This document shows positions 1 to 9,122 of a DNA stretch of 9,122 nt, one piece after another (positions within the stretch are counted from its first letter, which is position 1; the number at the start of each line of letters is the position of its first letter). Made by a program: the position numbers and the translations under genes. The notes below the pieces were generated by a model. That model was not told where the DNA came from, did not search any database, and worked only from the letters and a program-made list of their open reading frames with translations. The stretch is from CADCTB01 sp036269435 (GTDB lineage: Bacteria; Actinomycetota; Acidimicrobiia; Acidimicrobiales; AC-14): assembly GCA_036269435.1 (NCBI GenBank), contig DATASA010000119.1:1-9122 (forward strand). Reading direction: 5' to 3'.

Positions 1-49
1 CGCCCCGCCGTCCAGCCTCGTAGACAGGAATATCAGGGCCGTCATGCGA

Positions 50-70
50 CTTGATACGTACGGACTCAAC
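50..70 (+). promoter_or_regulatory. HAIR-like HspR operator upstream of dnaK
   Basis: The left arm CTTGATA (50-56) and right arm ACTCAAC (64-70) are separated by 7 bp. The known HAIR consensus is CTTGAGT-N7-ACTCAAG, so the left arm matches at 5 of 7 positions and the right arm at 6 of 7, with exact spacing. HspR, encoded at 3890-4285, is the expected ligand. The site overlaps the likely -35 hexamer and spacer, so binding should block RNA polymerase. The match and position are visible in the sequence; repression is inferred from the family. Confidence 0.85.
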
Positions 71-81
71 TTTGCTACGCT
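51..81 (+). promoter_or_regulatory. dnaK operon promoter (probable)
   Basis: TTGATA at 51-56 is a good -35 hexamer and TACGCT at 76-81 fits the loose actinobacterial -10 pattern TAnnnT, with a 19-bp spacer. This is longer than the usual 17-18 bp, but the clpB promoter at 8043-8073 has the same geometry and nearly the same bases (TCAACTTTnCTAC) across the spacer end and -10. The region is visibly more AT-rich than the coding DNA. The transcript would start near 87-89, giving a leader of about 50 nt. Confidence 0.6.
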
Positions 82-121
82 TCTATTCATCTAAAAGCAG
101 GAACCGACTCGTTCACGTTCC

Positions 122-127
122 GGGAGG
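122..127 (+). promoter_or_regulatory. ribosome binding site that sets the dnaK start
   Basis: GGGAGG at 122-127 lies directly against the ATG at 128, leaving no spacing, but 9 nt before the ATG at 137. This favours 137 as the dnaK start, which also gives the N-terminus expected of actinobacterial DnaK. Confidence 0.75.
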
Positions 128-136
128 ATGCATCCC

Positions 137-1963
<1,827 letters not shown>

Positions 1964-1965
1964 GC

Positions 1966-2628
1966 GTGGCTGACCAATCCACTTCTGAGCAGGACACGGC
2001 GGGCGGGGACCGCCCGTCGGGTCCTGTCCCTCAGGGGGCCACTCCCACCGACGCTGACGCGTCGGCGGGCCCCACCCCTACGGGCCACCCGGATGCCTCA
2101 TCGGACGCGGCAGCGGCCGATGAGCCTCGGTCCGGCGACGCCCTCTCGGCCACCGTCCCGGCTGAGGAGTTGGGGGAGGAGGAGCTGGAGCTCTCGGACA
2201 TCGAGGCGCAGCTGATCGAGGACATGGACCGGCTGCAGTCGGAGCGGAACGACTACCTGGACCAGTTGCTGCGGACCAAGGCCGATTTCGACAACTACCG
2301 CAAGCGGATGCTCAAGCAGCAGTCCGAGCACCAGGAGCGCGCGGCCGAGGCGCTGGTCGAGAAGCTGCTCGACGCCCTCGACACGTTCGAGCTGGCCGTC
2401 GCCCACGGGCAGGGCTACGAGCAGGTCCGCGACATGCTGGTGACCATCCTCACCAAGGAGGGTCTCGAGCGCATCGACCCGGCCGGGGCCAAGTTCGACC
2501 CGAACGAGGCCGACGCGGTGGCCCACGAGGACGGTGACGGCGGGCCGGTCGTGGCCGAGGTGCTGCGGCCCGGGTACCGCTGGAAGGGGCGGGTCCTGCG
2601 CCCCGCCATGGTGAAGGTCCGAGGGTAG
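1966..2628 (+). CDS. grpE: Nucleotide exchange factor GrpE
   Basis: This is a 220-residue cytosolic dimer that releases ADP from DnaK and so resets the chaperone cycle. Residues 1-65 are a low-complexity Ala/Pro/Asp-rich disordered segment. An acidic stretch and a long coiled coil (about 70-135, including LLRTKADFDNYRKRM) follow, then a four-helix dimer region and the C-terminal beta domain (about 165-220, with GLERIDPAGAKFDP and RPGYRWKGRVLRPAMVKV). The start is GTG 1966, just 2 bp after the dnaK stop, with a GGGGG ribosome site at 1954-1958 inside the dnaK end, implying translational coupling. One oddity is that the usual family motif FDPxxHEAV reads FDPNEADAV here, so the common His is Ala (residue 182). 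Expression should follow dnaK. Confidence 0.96.
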   Translation: MADQSTSEQDTAGGDRPSGPVPQGATPTDADASAGPTPTGHPDASSDAAAADEPRSGDALSATVPAEELGEEELELSDIEAQLIEDMDRLQSERNDYLDQLLRTKADFDNYRKRMLKQQSEHQERAAEALVEKLLDALDTFELAVAHGQGYEQVRDMLVTILTKEGLERIDPAGAKFDPNEADAVAHEDGDGGPVVAEVLRPGYRWKGRVLRPAMVKVRG

Positions 2629-2630
2629 AG

Positions 2631-2684
2631 ATGTCGCCTCGCAGGCGGAGCTTGCTCGGCGAGTTGGGGGACCGAGGGCGATAG
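2631..2684 (+). CDS. possible 17-codon mini-ORF between grpE and dnaJ
   Basis: ATG 2631 opens a short frame, MSPRRRSLLGELGDRGR, which ends in TAG at 2682-2684 directly against the dnaJ ATG at 2685. It starts 2 bp after the grpE stop, with GAGGG (2621-2625) 5 nt upstream as a plausible ribosome site. The layout suits stop-restart coupling that carries ribosomes from grpE into dnaJ. I recognise no homologue, the peptide is basic, and an open frame this short can arise by chance. The stretch also holds small potential hairpins (GCCT/AGGC at 2636-2646, GAG/CTC at 2648-2657). It may simply be untranslated linker. Confidence 0.3.
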   Translation: MSPRRRSLLGELGDRGR

Positions 2685-3893
2685 ATGGCGCCGCAACGGG
2701 AGTGGTTCGAGAAGGACTACTACAAGGTGCTCGGGGTGCCGCAGTCGGCCACCGAGACCGAAATCCGCCGCGCCTACCGCAAGCTGGCCAAGCAGAACCA
2801 CCCGGACGCCAACCCTGGCAAGGAGGAGCGCTTCAAGGAGATCTCGGCCGCCTACGACGTGCTGTCGGAGCCGGCCAAGCGCAAGGAGTACGACGAGATC
2901 CGCCGCCTCGGGCCGATGGCGGGAGGCGGCGGCTTCTCCGCCGGGGGCCGGCCCGGCCAGCCCGGCCAGCCCGGCGGTGGGTCGCCGTTCAACGTGCGTA
3001 CCGAGAACCTGGGCGACCTATTCGGCGACATCCTCGGACGGTTCGGCGCCGGAGGCGCCGGCGGCACCGCAGGAGCGGGCGGCCGGGCCCGGACCACCGC
3101 CACCGCGGGCCAGCGGGGCGAGGACCTGGAGGCCGAGCTGCACCTGTCGTTCCTGGACGCGCTGAACGGCGTGACGACCACCGTCAACGTGACCAGCGAG
3201 GCGACGTGCGGCACCTGTCACGGTAGCGGCGCCGCGCCCGGCACCACCCCGATCGTGTGTTCGCGCTGCGGGGGCCGCGGCGTCGTCTCCGACAACCAGG
3301 GCCTGTTCTCGTTCAGCCGGGCCTGCCCGCAGTGCGGTGGCCGCGGCATGGTGGTCGAGACCCCGTGCCCGACCTGTTCGGGCAGCGGCGTGGAGCTCCG
3401 GCCCCGCCAGGTCAAGGTCCGTATCCCGGCCGGCGTCGACGACGGTCAGCGCATCCGGGTCAAGGGCCGGGGCGGCCCTGGTCGGGGCGGCGCTCCCGCC
3501 GGCGACCTGTGGGTGACCGTGCGGGTCGCGCCCCACGACATGTTCGGGCGCAAGGGACGGAACCTGACCCTGACCGTGCACATCACCTTCGCCGAGGCCG
3601 CCCTCGGCGCCGAGGTGACCGTTCCGACCCTGGGCGCCAATGTGGTCCTGCGGGTGCCCCCCGGCACTCGGTCGGGGCGAACGTTCCGGGTCAAGGGCCG
3701 AGGCGTCTCCGCCGGGGACGGATCGAAGAGCGGGGCGGCCGGCGACCTGCTGGTGACCGTCGAGGTGGCCGTCCCGACCAAGCTCTCGGCGGCCGAGCGG
3801 GAGGCCATCGAAGCGCTGGCCGTCGCGTCCACCGACTCGCCACGGGCCCACCTCCACACGAACACCGGGGACTCGAGGAACGGAGGAGGATGA
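2685..3893 (+). CDS. dnaJ: Chaperone protein DnaJ (type I Hsp40)
   Basis: This 402-residue co-chaperone delivers substrates to DnaK and stimulates its ATPase. The J domain covers about 10-73 with the essential HPD at 39-41. A Gly-rich region (about 76-145, including GRPGQPGQPGGG) contains the DLFGDILGRF segment. The zinc-binding domain has four CxxCxGxG repeats starting at residues 175, 192, 214 and 228, all eight cysteines intact. The two C-terminal beta domains span about 236-380, followed by a short polar tail. This is the complete type I architecture, and its place in the dnaK-hspR operon matches actinobacterial DnaJ1. The ATG at 2685 has GAGGG 6 nt upstream (2674-2678). The stop codon overlaps the hspR start (ATGA at 3890-3893). 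A second dnaJ, if present, would lie elsewhere in the genome. Confidence 0.97.
   Translation: MAPQREWFEKDYYKVLGVPQSATETEIRRAYRKLAKQNHPDANPGKEERFKEISAAYDVLSEPAKRKEYDEIRRLGPMAGGGGFSAGGRPGQPGQPGGGSPFNVRTENLGDLFGDILGRFGAGGAGGTAGAGGRARTTATAGQRGEDLEAELHLSFLDALNGVTTTVNVTSEATCGTCHGSGAAPGTTPIVCSRCGGRGVVSDNQGLFSFSRACPQCGGRGMVVETPCPTCSGSGVELRPRQVKVRIPAGVDDGQRIRVKGRGGPGRGGAPAGDLWVTVRVAPHDMFGRKGRNLTLTVHITFAEAALGAEVTVPTLGANVVLRVPPGTRSGRTFRVKGRGVSAGDGSKSGAAGDLLVTVEVAVPTKLSAAEREAIEALAVASTDSPRAHLHTNTGDSRNGGG
3882..3889 (+). promoter_or_regulatory. hspR ribosome binding site within dnaJ end
   Basis: GGAGGAGG at 3882-3889 is a strong ribosome site inside the last dnaJ codons. Its first GGAGG is 3 nt from ATG 3890, while its end is 12 nt from the next in-frame ATG at 3902, so neither spacing is ideal. 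Initiation at either codon is possible. The ATGA overlap with the dnaJ stop favours 3890. Confidence 0.6.
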
Positions 3894-4285
3894 GTTACGT
3901 CATGTCTCCGAAGAGCGAGTTCGACCGCGGGGTGTACGTGATCTCCGTGGCCGCCGAGCTGGCCGGCGTGCACCCGCAGACGCTGCGCATCTACGAGCGC
4001 CGGGGGCTGCTCGACCCGGCCCGCACCGGCGGCGGGAGCCGCCGGTACAGCCAGCGGGACATCGACCGGCTGCGCCGGATCCACGAGCTCACCGAGGCCG
4101 GCCTGAACCTGGCCGGCGTCAAGGCGGTGATGGAGCTGGAGGACGAGGTCGCCCGCCTCCGGCGCCAGCTGGCCGAGGTCGTGGCCGAGGCGCGCGACGC
4201 CGTCGAGCGCACGCACCGCCAATACCGGCGGGAGCTCGTGCCCGTCAAGCAGACGCCCGCGCCCTACACCAAGCCGCGCCGCTGA
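3890..4285 (+). CDS. hspR: Heat-shock transcriptional repressor HspR (MerR family)
   Basis: This 131-residue DNA-binding protein represses dnaK-type heat-shock operons by binding HAIR inverted repeats. The MerR-type winged helix-turn-helix runs through VYVISVAAELAGVHPQTLRI (15-34), YERRGLLDP (35-43), the wing GGGSRRYS (47-54), and the helices DIDRLRRIHEL and EAGLNLAGVKAVMELE (69-84). A coiled-coil dimer helix covers about 85-115. The basic end TKPRR resembles the WKPRR end I recall from mycobacterial HspR. Length is usual for the family. It is the last gene of the chaperone set, overlapping dnaJ by 4 bp, so its own expression is under the HAIR site at 50-70, giving negative feedback; a second target is the site before clpB. 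A start at ATG 3902 (127 residues) is possible. Confidence 0.95.
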   Translation: MSYVMSPKSEFDRGVYVISVAAELAGVHPQTLRIYERRGLLDPARTGGGSRRYSQRDIDRLRRIHELTEAGLNLAGVKAVMELEDEVARLRRQLAEVVAEARDAVERTHRQYRRELVPVKQTPAPYTKPRR

Positions 4286-4344
4286 GGGCCCGCCCGACCG
4301 GCCCTGTGCCACGCCGGGGGGGTCGGATGCGACAGGATCAGGGG

Positions 4345-7300
4345 ATGCGTCGACTGCGCAACCATGCGCTCCGCCGACCGGGCGGCCCGGAGGCTGCCCG
4401 ACGAACCTCCACCCGCCCCGCCGTCCTGATGGCCTTCCTGGGACTGGTCGTGGTCACCGCGACGGCCGCTTTCTCGTCGCCGCTGCGAGGACTGACGACC
4501 CCGCATCCGGTCTCCAGCACGACCCCGAGCCGCGCCGCGGCCAAGCCCCGCGACCTGCTCGCGTCCCTGCCCCTGTCCTTCGCGCCGGCGGGCGACGACC
4601 GCTTCGTGTCGCGGGGCCCCGGCTACTCGATCGCCCTGAGCCCGACCGAGGCCGTCGTCGACGTCGCCGGCGGCCGCTTCGGCCTCCGGCCCGCCGGGCC
4701 GGCCGCGAACCCAACGCCCACCCTCTCCGGCGGCCAGGCCCAGCCCGGCACGGTCAACCGCCTCGAAGGGCCTGACCCTGCGACCTGGACGACGGGCGTG
4801 CCGACCTTCGGCTCCGTCGTCGCGGCCCAGGTGTGGCCGGGCGTGAACATGGTGTGGCACGGCGACGGGCGCGCCCTCGAGCACGACGTGGTGGTCGCCC
4901 CGGGCGCCGACCCCGGCGTCGTCGCCCTCGACGTCGACGGCGCGGGGCCGCTGCGCCTCGACCCGAGTGGCGACCTGCTGGTCGACCTCGGCGGGACCAC
5001 CGCCCGCCTGTCCAAGCCAGTCCTCTACCAGGACGTGGCCGGCGCCCGGCGGCCCGTGTCGGGGAGCTTCACCGTCCTCGGCCCGTCTCGGATCGGCTTC
5101 GCGGTGGGCGCCTACGACCACGGCGCACCGCTGGTCATCGACCCGACGCTGGTCACGTCCACGACGCTCGGCGGCACGGGGAGCGACATCGGCTACAGCG
5201 TCGCCCTCGACGCCGCCGGCGACACGTACGTCACCGGCTCGACCGAGTCCACCGACTTCCCGACCGGCACCCCGTTCCAGCCCGCCATCTCTCCGGCGGC
5301 GAGCGGGCCGAGCACCGACGTCTTCGTGAGCAAGCTGGCGCCGGACGGGGCCACGCTGCTGTGGTCGACGTACCTCGGCGGCAAGGGCCGCGACACCGGC
5401 TACTCGATCGCGGTCGGCCCGGGGAACTCCGTCTACGTCAGCGGCGTCACCGAGTCGTCGGACTTCCCCCACGTGAAGGCGGCCCAGGACAGCTACGGCG
5501 GCGGGCCGAGCGACGCCTTCGTCGCCCGCATCGCGGCCAACGGCTCCGGCCTCGAGTGGTCGACGTTCCTCGGCGGCAACCAGACCGACCGGGCGCGCGG
5601 CCTGGCCGTGGACGCAGCGGGCAACGCCTACGTCACCGGCTCGACCAGCTCGGTGGACTTCCCGGCGGTGAACGCCCTGCAGACGGGCGCACCCCGCCCC
5701 GACGACGTCGACGCCTTCGTCACCAAGATCCCGGCGGCCGGGGCACCGCTCGCCTACTCGACCCGGCTGGGCGGCAGCAACGACGACCACGGGCTGGCCG
5801 TCGCCGTGGACGGCCAGGGCGCGGCCTACGTCACCGGCGACACGTTGTCGCCGGGCTTCCCGACCGTCCGGCCCCTGCAGGCCGCGTCGGGGGGCAGCGC
5901 CAGCGGCGTCGCCGGCAGCTTCCCGGACGCGTTCGTGGCCAAGCTGACCCCGGGCGGCAACGCCCTGACCTACTCGACCTTCCTGGGCGGCAGCGACTAC
6001 GACCAGGGCACGGCCATCGCCGTCGACGGCGCCGGCGCCGTGTACCTCACGGGCAGCACCAACTCGCCCAACTTCCCCACGGTCGCCCCCATCCAGGCCC
6101 GCAAGGACAACGACGCCGACGCCTTCGCGGCCAAGATCGACCCCACCGGCGCGTCGCTCCTGTACTCGACGTACCTGGGCGGCGGCGGCGCCGACGGCGG
6201 CAACGGCATCACCGTCGACAGCGCGGGCGACGCCTACCTGACCGGGACCACCGGCTCGACCAACTGGCCGACGGTCAAGCCGACCCAACCGACCAAGAGC
6301 GGCGGCGACGACGGCTTCGTCGCCAAGCTGAACCCGGCCGGCACCACTCTGCTGTTCTCCACCTACATCGGCGGTCGGGACAGCGACTCGGGCATGAGCA
6401 TCGCCGTCGACGCCAAGGGCGAGCTCCACGTGCTCGGCCTGACGAGCTCGTCGGACTTCCCCGAGGTCAGGGCGCTGCAGGGCGTCCGGCCGCCGGCCGG
6501 TGGCGACGCCTTCCTCGCCACCATGTCCATCAGCGACGTCGCCGGCGCCGCGCCGAGCGCGGCCGCCCCGCCGGCGTCGTCGTCCGACACCGGCCACAGC
6601 CGCCGGGTCCGTGCCCTCGCCGGCCTGACCGTCGTCCTGCTCCTCGTGGCCGTGCTGCAGACGTTGTACCTCCGCGGGCGCAAGCGTCAGCCGACGGCCA
6701 AGCAGCAGCCGGCGACCCCCCGCCCGGCGGGCAAGGCGGGGGCCGGCCTGCGCGTCCTCGACGACGCCGGGATCGGCGCCGGACCGGTCAAGGGTGCGAG
6801 CCCCGCCGCGGCCGGTGCCCGGACCGGGCCGGGGACGGGGCGGCCGCCGTCGGGTACGGGCGCCAGCGCGGCCACCAAGGCCGGCGGAGGGGCCAAGTCG
6901 AACCGCACGCCGAAGAGCCGCGGTGGCCCCAAGGGCGGCGGTCCGGCGAGGACCGCCAGCCCCTCTCCGGCCCGCGCCGCCGGCGGCAAGGGAGGCGGCG
7001 GCGCCAAGCAGCCGGGCCAGCCGGCATCCGACGTCCCGAAGACCCCGGTGCCGGTCCTCGCCGCCCCCGGCGACGGCGGGGAGCCCACCATGGCGACGCC
7101 GGCGGCGACCGCCGCAGTCCCGCCCAAGCCGCGGCCCCAGGCGCCGGCCATCGCCCAGCTCCTCGAAGAGGACCTGTGGATGCCCGAACCGGCCGCCGGC
7201 CCCTTCCCCACGGACTCGGTGATCGACACCGTGCCACCGCAACCCGTGCCTGCCGCGGCCGCTCCGCCCCCGCCGCCCGCACCGGCGGCCCCCCAGCCGT

Positions 7301-8016
7301 CCCAGCCGGCCGAGCCGGCCGAGCCAACCGTCTCGGCTTCGCCGCCGGCGCCGGTGGCCGCGCCGCCCCCTGCACCTCCGCCTCCCCCCGCGCCGGTCCT
7401 GGAGGTGCCCGCCAGCCGCCCGTCGCCCGTCCTGCCGCCGGTCCCGGCCGAGGAGCTGTCGTTCTGGGACCTCTTCCCCGAGGATCTCCCGCCGGTCCGG
7501 CCGAACTATCCCACCGAGGATCTCCTGGCCGACCACCTGGCCCTGCCGGACGGTCCGGACAGCGTGGCCGCCCGCGTCATCCGCGGGCCGGCCCGCGAGC
7601 CGGCCCCGGCCCCTGCTCCGCCGGCGGCGCCCGCCTCGACGGGCCGGGTGGACCGGCCCGCGCCCATCGATCCCCTGGCCCAGATGGAGGCCGCCCCGCC
7701 GCCGGCCCGACCGCCGCATCCGGCCGACGCCGAGATCGTGATCGCCGAGCTGTTGGACGGGCCGGTCCCGACCGGTTCCCCGAACCGGGACGAGTCGATC
7801 TGGGCCCCTTCACCGCCCGACGACGAGGTGCTCGTCGACGACCTGCTGCGGGGCCACGATCCGGCCCCCGCCCGACCGGGCGCCCAGGCTCCCCCGCCCC
7901 CGGGCGGCCGCCAGAACAGTCCCGAGCAGAACCGCATCGCCGCCGACCAGGCCCGCCGACGCCGCGCCCGCCGGGGCGACGCCGGGCGGCGCGGCGGGCG
8001 GCCGGGAGGCGGTTGA
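4345..8016 (+). CDS. SBBP-repeat membrane protein with DUF7948-like domain and long Pro-rich tail
   Basis: This is a 1223-residue protein of unknown function. After an Arg-rich start, a hydrophobic stretch (26-42) ending in ATA-A looks like a signal peptide. Residues about 75-268 resemble the DUF7948-type domain that precedes SBBP repeats, with NRLEGPDPATW, VWPGVNMVWHG and LEHDVVVAPGADP. Seven SBBP repeats follow (269-731). A linker leads to one transmembrane helix (757-776) with a basic flank (RGRKRQ). The remaining 447 residues are Pro/Ala/Gly-rich with scattered acidic LL motifs and an Arg-rich end. Predicted topology is propeller outside, tail inside. It begins about 60 bp after hspR with no clear promoter or terminator between, so read-through from the heat-shock operon is likely. 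In-frame starts at ATG 4327 and GTG 4306 are possible; I chose 4345 because AGGA (4334-4337) is well spaced and the n-region stays shortest. Membership of the SBBP family is secure, function is not. Confidence 0.88.
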   Translation: MRRLRNHALRRPGGPEAARRTSTRPAVLMAFLGLVVVTATAAFSSPLRGLTTPHPVSSTTPSRAAAKPRDLLASLPLSFAPAGDDRFVSRGPGYSIALSPTEAVVDVAGGRFGLRPAGPAANPTPTLSGGQAQPGTVNRLEGPDPATWTTGVPTFGSVVAAQVWPGVNMVWHGDGRALEHDVVVAPGADPGVVALDVDGAGPLRLDPSGDLLVDLGGTTARLSKPVLYQDVAGARRPVSGSFTVLGPSRIGFAVGAYDHGAPLVIDPTLVTSTTLGGTGSDIGYSVALDAAGDTYVTGSTESTDFPTGTPFQPAISPAASGPSTDVFVSKLAPDGATLLWSTYLGGKGRDTGYSIAVGPGNSVYVSGVTESSDFPHVKAAQDSYGGGPSDAFVARIAANGSGLEWSTFLGGNQTDRARGLAVDAAGNAYVTGSTSSVDFPAVNALQTGAPRPDDVDAFVTKIPAAGAPLAYSTRLGGSNDDHGLAVAVDGQGAAYVTGDTLSPGFPTVRPLQAASGGSASGVAGSFPDAFVAKLTPGGNALTYSTFLGGSDYDQGTAIAVDGAGAVYLTGSTNSPNFPTVAPIQARKDNDADAFAAKIDPTGASLLYSTYLGGGGADGGNGITVDSAGDAYLTGTTGSTNWPTVKPTQPTKSGGDDGFVAKLNPAGTTLLFSTYIGGRDSDSGMSIAVDAKGELHVLGLTSSSDFPEVRALQGVRPPAGGDAFLATMSISDVAGAAPSAAAPPASSSDTGHSRRVRALAGLTVVLLLVAVLQTLYLRGRKRQPTAKQQPATPRPAGKAGAGLRVLDDAGIGAGPVKGASPAAAGARTGPGTGRPPSGTGASAATKAGGGAKSNRTPKSRGGPKGGGPARTASPSPARAAGGKGGGGAKQPGQPASDVPKTPVPVLAAPGDGGEPTMATPAATAAVPPKPRPQAPAIAQLLEEDLWMPEPAAGPFPTDSVIDTVPPQPVPAAAAPPPPPAPAAPQPSQPAEPAEPTVSASPPAPVAAPPPAPPPPPAPVLEVPASRPSPVLPPVPAEELSFWDLFPEDLPPVRPNYPTEDLLADHLALPDGPDSVAARVIRGPAREPAPAPAPPAAPASTGRVDRPAPIDPLAQMEAAPPPARPPHPADAEIVIAELLDGPVPTGSPNRDESIWAPSPPDDEVLVDDLLRGHDPAPARPGAQAPPPPGGRQNSPEQNRIAADQARRRRARRGDAGRRGGRPGGG
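5149..6537 (+). repeat. seven SBBP (beta-propeller-like) repeats
   Basis: Seven repeats of about 62-73 residues begin at 5149, 5359, 5554, 5752, 5968, 6160 and 6352. Each carries the pattern ST-x-LGG (Ile for Leu in the last), then x-D-x-G-x-(A)VD-x-G-x-YVTG-x-T-x-S-x-FPT, and ends in DAFV(A)KL. Repeat 4 is lengthened by a Gly/Ser insert, and repeat 7 is the most divergent (HVLGLTSSSDFPE). SBBP repeats are thought to fold as propeller blades, and seven copies would fit one closed seven-bladed propeller. The repeat count is read from the sequence; the fold is inference. Confidence 0.9.
6673..8013 (+). other. coding region of a low-complexity, predicted cytoplasmic tail with repeated acidic LL motifs
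   Basis: This part of the SBBP gene encodes residues 777-1223, dominated by Pro, Ala, Gly and, early on, Lys/Arg. Four short ordered islands stand out: IAQLLEEDLWMPEP (936-949), PTEDLLADHLALPDGP (1056-1071), AEIVIAELLDGPVP (1129-1142) and DEVLVDDLLRGHDP (1160-1173). The last two align as E-(I/V)-(V/L)-(I/V)-x-(E/D)-L-L-x-G. A further hydrophobic-acidic patch, AEELSFWDLFPEDLPP, starts at residue 1035. The end is Arg-rich (ARRRRARRGDAGRR). The pattern suggests an unstructured tail with peptide docking sites, but no partner can be named. Confidence 0.7.
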
Positions 8017-8041
8017 CCGGGAATCGTTCCGGGGAAGGAGC

Positions 8042-8062
8042 GTTGAGTTGGGTGGTATCAAC
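8042..8062 (+). promoter_or_regulatory. HAIR-like HspR operator upstream of clpB
   Basis: Arms GTTGAGT (8042-8048) and TATCAAC (8056-8062) flank a 7-bp spacer. The left arm matches the HAIR consensus at 6 of 7 positions and the right arm at 4 of 7, while the two arms pair with each other at GTTGA/TCAAC. Its arms correspond to those of the dnaK operator in reversed orientation. ClpB is a known HspR target in Streptomyces and mycobacteria, which supports the assignment. The weaker right arm may mean different affinity. Confidence 0.82.
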
Positions 8063-8073
8063 TTTTCTACTGT
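8043..8073 (+). promoter_or_regulatory. clpB promoter (probable)
   Basis: TTGAGT at 8043-8048 serves as -35 and TACTGT at 8068-8073 fits TAnnnT as -10, with a 19-bp spacer exactly as at dnaK. An alternative -10, TCTACT at 8066-8071, gives a 17-bp spacer. The HAIR site overlaps the -35 and spacer. The predicted start near 8078-8081 leaves only about 10 nt before the clpB ATG. The promoter lies in the 73-bp gap after the SBBP gene, which is AT-richer than its surroundings. Confidence 0.6.
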
Positions 8074-8089
8074 GAGGTAAGACCGAGAC

Positions 8090-9122
<1,033 letters not shown>

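Noticed and set aside
1..136. Search for a CIRCE element (HrcA operator) before dnaK
   Set aside because: No TTAGCACTC or GAGTGCTAA-like half-sites are present. Control is better explained by the HAIR site.
2946..2976. Short tandem repeat of CCCGGCCAG in dnaJ
   Set aside because: It only encodes the Gly/Pro-rich linker GRPGQPGQPGG expected in the dnaJ G/F region, not a mobile or CRISPR repeat.
3257..3889. Upstream extension of the hspR frame into dnaJ
   Set aside because: The frame is open but overlaps the dnaJ zinc-finger and C-terminal domains and gives Arg/Pro/Gly-rich sequence. HspR homology starts only after 3890.
4264..7719. 1151-codon open frame on the minus strand across the SBBP gene
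   Set aside because: It mirrors the high-GC third positions of the SBBP gene. Its product is Arg/Gly-rich without motifs, while the + strand frame has clear repeats, a signal peptide and a membrane helix.
8017..8032. Small inverted repeat CCGGGAA-TCG-TTCCGG after the SBBP gene stop
   Set aside because: The stem is only 6 bp with a bulged G and no T-run follows, so it is not a convincing terminator. It could be a weak pause site at most.
4833..8075. 1080-codon + strand frame overlapping the SBBP gene
   Set aside because: It is a shifted reading of the SBBP gene, rich in Arg/Pro/Gly, with no domain, and it runs over the clpB operator.

Overview
The window is very GC-rich chromosomal DNA. Every real gene lies on the + strand, codons end mostly in G or C, and intergenic gaps are short. 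The gene order dnaK-grpE-dnaJ-hspR, with operators of the HAIR type (the HspR-binding inverted repeat), is the actinobacterial form of the heat-shock locus. No CIRCE element or hrcA gene is present. The style of the DnaK and ClpB sequences, and an SBBP-repeat protein at this position, make me suspect a deep-branching actinobacterium such as an Acidimicrobiia member. That placement is inference from remembered protein style, not from a search.

Layout. Positions 1-136 hold a promoter with a HAIR-like operator and the dnaK leader. Next come dnaK (137-1963), grpE (1966-2628), a possible 17-codon mini-ORF (2631-2684), dnaJ (2685-3893) and hspR (3890-4285). The four heat-shock genes are tightly packed: dnaK-grpE are 2 bp apart, grpE-dnaJ are joined by the mini-ORF, and dnaJ-hspR overlap by 4 bp. 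About 60 bp later a 1223-residue membrane protein begins (4345-8016). It has a signal peptide, a DUF7948-like domain, seven SBBP repeats, one transmembrane helix and a long Pro/Ala-rich tail. After a 73-bp gap with a second HAIR-like operator and promoter, clpB starts at 8090 and runs off the window end.

How it works together. DnaK, its nucleotide exchange factor GrpE and its co-chaperone DnaJ refold proteins, and ClpB pulls apart aggregates and hands them to DnaK. HspR is the MerR-family repressor expected to bind both HAIR sites, so the operon controls itself and co-controls clpB. In Streptomyces, DnaK is known to act as HspR co-repressor, which closes the loop.

The most notable points are three. 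The two operators carry the same pair of half-sites in opposite orientation, next to an almost identical downstream promoter block. An uncharacterised propeller-type membrane protein sits inside the HspR-controlled cluster. The tail of that protein, predicted to be cytoplasmic, carries repeated short acidic Leu-Leu motifs.
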